Of a stretch of DNA of 64,000 bases, positions 62,601 through 64,000 are shown one piece after another (positions within the stretch are counted from its first letter, which is position 1; every line of letters starts with the position of its first letter). Under the pieces are notes generated by a model. It saw only the letters and a program-made list of their open reading frames with translations, was not told the DNA's origin and made no database searches. The stretch is from contig JASKMD010000018.1 of the NCBI GenBank assembly GCA_030144725.1, positions 6,849,469-6,913,468 on the forward strand, written 5' to 3'. The position numbers and the translations under genes were made by a program. This DNA comes from Haematococcus lacustris (lineage: Eukaryota; Chlorophyta; Chlorophyceae; Chlamydomonadales; Haematococcaceae).

Positions 62601-62793
62601 TCCTCCCATGCTGGCTCCTGCCTGCTGGCCCTTTAGCTGCTGGCCCTGGCCATACCAGCTGGTGCCCCTCACCTGCCGTTGTCCACGCAGTTAGTGCCCA
62701 GCACGTACAGCTGGTCCAGCCCCAGGTGCTGCTCCACACTGCGCAGCGCTTGCACCTGGCAGCCCACGCCCACGAACAGCAGCCGCTTCACGC
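59651..62793 (-). CDS. HCAR: 7-hydroxymethyl chlorophyll a reductase, 3' part
   Basis: Visible exons (minus): 62793-62673, 61860-61776, 61456-61322, 60895-60731, 60269-60177, 59782-59651, all in phase; the 5' exons lie beyond the window. HCAR is a plastid FrhB-family flavo-iron-sulfur enzyme that reduces 7-hydroxymethyl chlorophyll a to chlorophyll a with ferredoxin. Landmarks: LLFVGVGCQVQALRSVEQHL, LYVLGTNCVDNG, YEFMQDYKVHVKHLDGS, YFCLPANKLNDVIAPSCYSC (iron-sulfur cysteines), FDYTNGLADIVVGYMGVP, GDRRPLVMQTVVSDDQAKMG, and IGPKGLEFGKYSVDYHYIRN then NWLYVNR at the end. About 214 residues are seen, a bit under half of the usual length. Introns carry the GGGGCA array (60317-60532), a 39-bp minisatellite and the terminal GAGGGY array. 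Confidence 0.93.
60317..60532. repeat. (GGGGCA)36 hexanucleotide array
   Basis: Uninterrupted 216-bp run in the HCAR intron between exons 60731 and 60269. It starts 48 bp from the 60269 acceptor. G-quadruplex-prone on the plus strand (template of HCAR). Frames are GAGAGA, RGRGRG or PLPLPL. Confidence 0.97.
61000..61035. repeat. CAGCAGCAG microsatellite
   Basis: About eleven AGC units in the HCAR intron between exons 61322 and 60895. Confidence 0.85.
62180..62625. repeat. 39-bp minisatellite with tRNA-like insert
   Basis: About nine copies of a 39-bp unit (ATGCTACTCCCAAACTCCAT plus GACACCTTCTCATCCTCCC) in the HCAR intron between exons 62673 and 61860. It is interrupted at about 62283-62360 by unrelated sequence whose minus strand contains GTGGGTTCGACTCCAC, a tRNA T-arm-like element. 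Thirteen-residue repeat frames on both strands are not genes. Confidence 0.85.
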
Positions 62794-63002
62794 CTGCAGG
62801 GCACAGCACACCAGGTCATGGGGGCAGCAGACTAGCCCCTGGAGGCAGGCGGCGTGCAAGCTTGGAAACAACCAAGGTGATATTGCTAGGGGGTGGGGCG
62901 TGGAGGTGAAGAGGATGGCAGGGTCTGGGAGGTAAGTTTCAGGGTCGAGCTGTCAGGGTTACACTTGTGGTCCAAGGATGTGCAGAGTGGAAACATCAAG
63001 GT

Positions 63003-64000
<998 letters not shown>

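Overview
The window looks like nuclear DNA of a green alga, most likely Chlamydomonadales/volvocine or a close chlorophyte. Reasons: high GC; intron-rich genes with GTGAGT-type donors and TGCAG acceptors; introns packed with short GC-rich tandem arrays; a gene for the chlorophyll-cycle enzyme 7-hydroxymethyl chlorophyll a reductase; plant-type mitochondrial complex I proteins; and transposons typical of algae. I read all gene models by eye. Models described as closing in frame have every exon junction consistent in phase, without any database search.

Layout. 1-0.36 kb is a G-rich simple repeat. 1.0-7.9 kb is a DNA transposon with 1184-bp inverted terminal repeats and a 7-bp target duplication, carrying a KDZ (Kyakuja-Dileera-Zisupton)-like transposase. 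8.1-9.7 kb is a second TIR element with a 7-bp duplication; a 323-bp deletion derivative lies at 45.6 kb. 11.7-17.5 kb (minus) is a 12-exon gene for a membrane-anchored or secreted TIM-barrel glycosidase-like protein. 19.2-25.6 kb (minus) is an 8-exon sugar-nucleotide Nudix hydrolase (NUDT14/NUDX14 type) with a Fanzor-element remnant in intron 1. 27.9-33.9 kb is a very young Ty1/copia retrotransposon with identical LTRs, a perfect 5-bp target duplication, a half-tRNA-iMet-type primer site and one in-frame UAG between RT and RNase H. 34.4-38.3 kb holds an F-box protein gene. 39-43.4 kb holds a zinc-ribbon gene whose 3' part is tandemly duplicated, with a Fanzor (eukaryotic TnpB homologue) element inserted in the first copy. 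43.5-44.9 kb encodes a mitochondrial ferredoxin-like (C1-FDX-like) protein. 46.6-50.4 kb encodes a large low-complexity protein starting with a divergent MADS-like domain. 51.9-56.7 kb contains two intact ribosomal protein eL28 genes flanking a decayed Fanzor copy. 57.8-58.6 kb (minus) encodes complex I NDUFB9/B22. 59.7-62.8 kb and onward (minus) is the 3' part of the HCAR gene, whose upstream intron holds a ~1-kb GAGGGC/GAGGGT array running off the window.

The most notable system is the dispersed Fanzor family: one near-full copy, one reverse-strand relic, two internally deleted derivatives and two divergent fragments. The near-full copy and both deletion derivatives end in the same 3' tail and are bracketed by direct repeats of 16, 17 and 10 bp. 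A paralogous empty site supports a true insertion with a long target duplication. The host genes are unrelated housekeeping genes and do not form a functional cluster; the mobile elements and intronic arrays between them shape the region.
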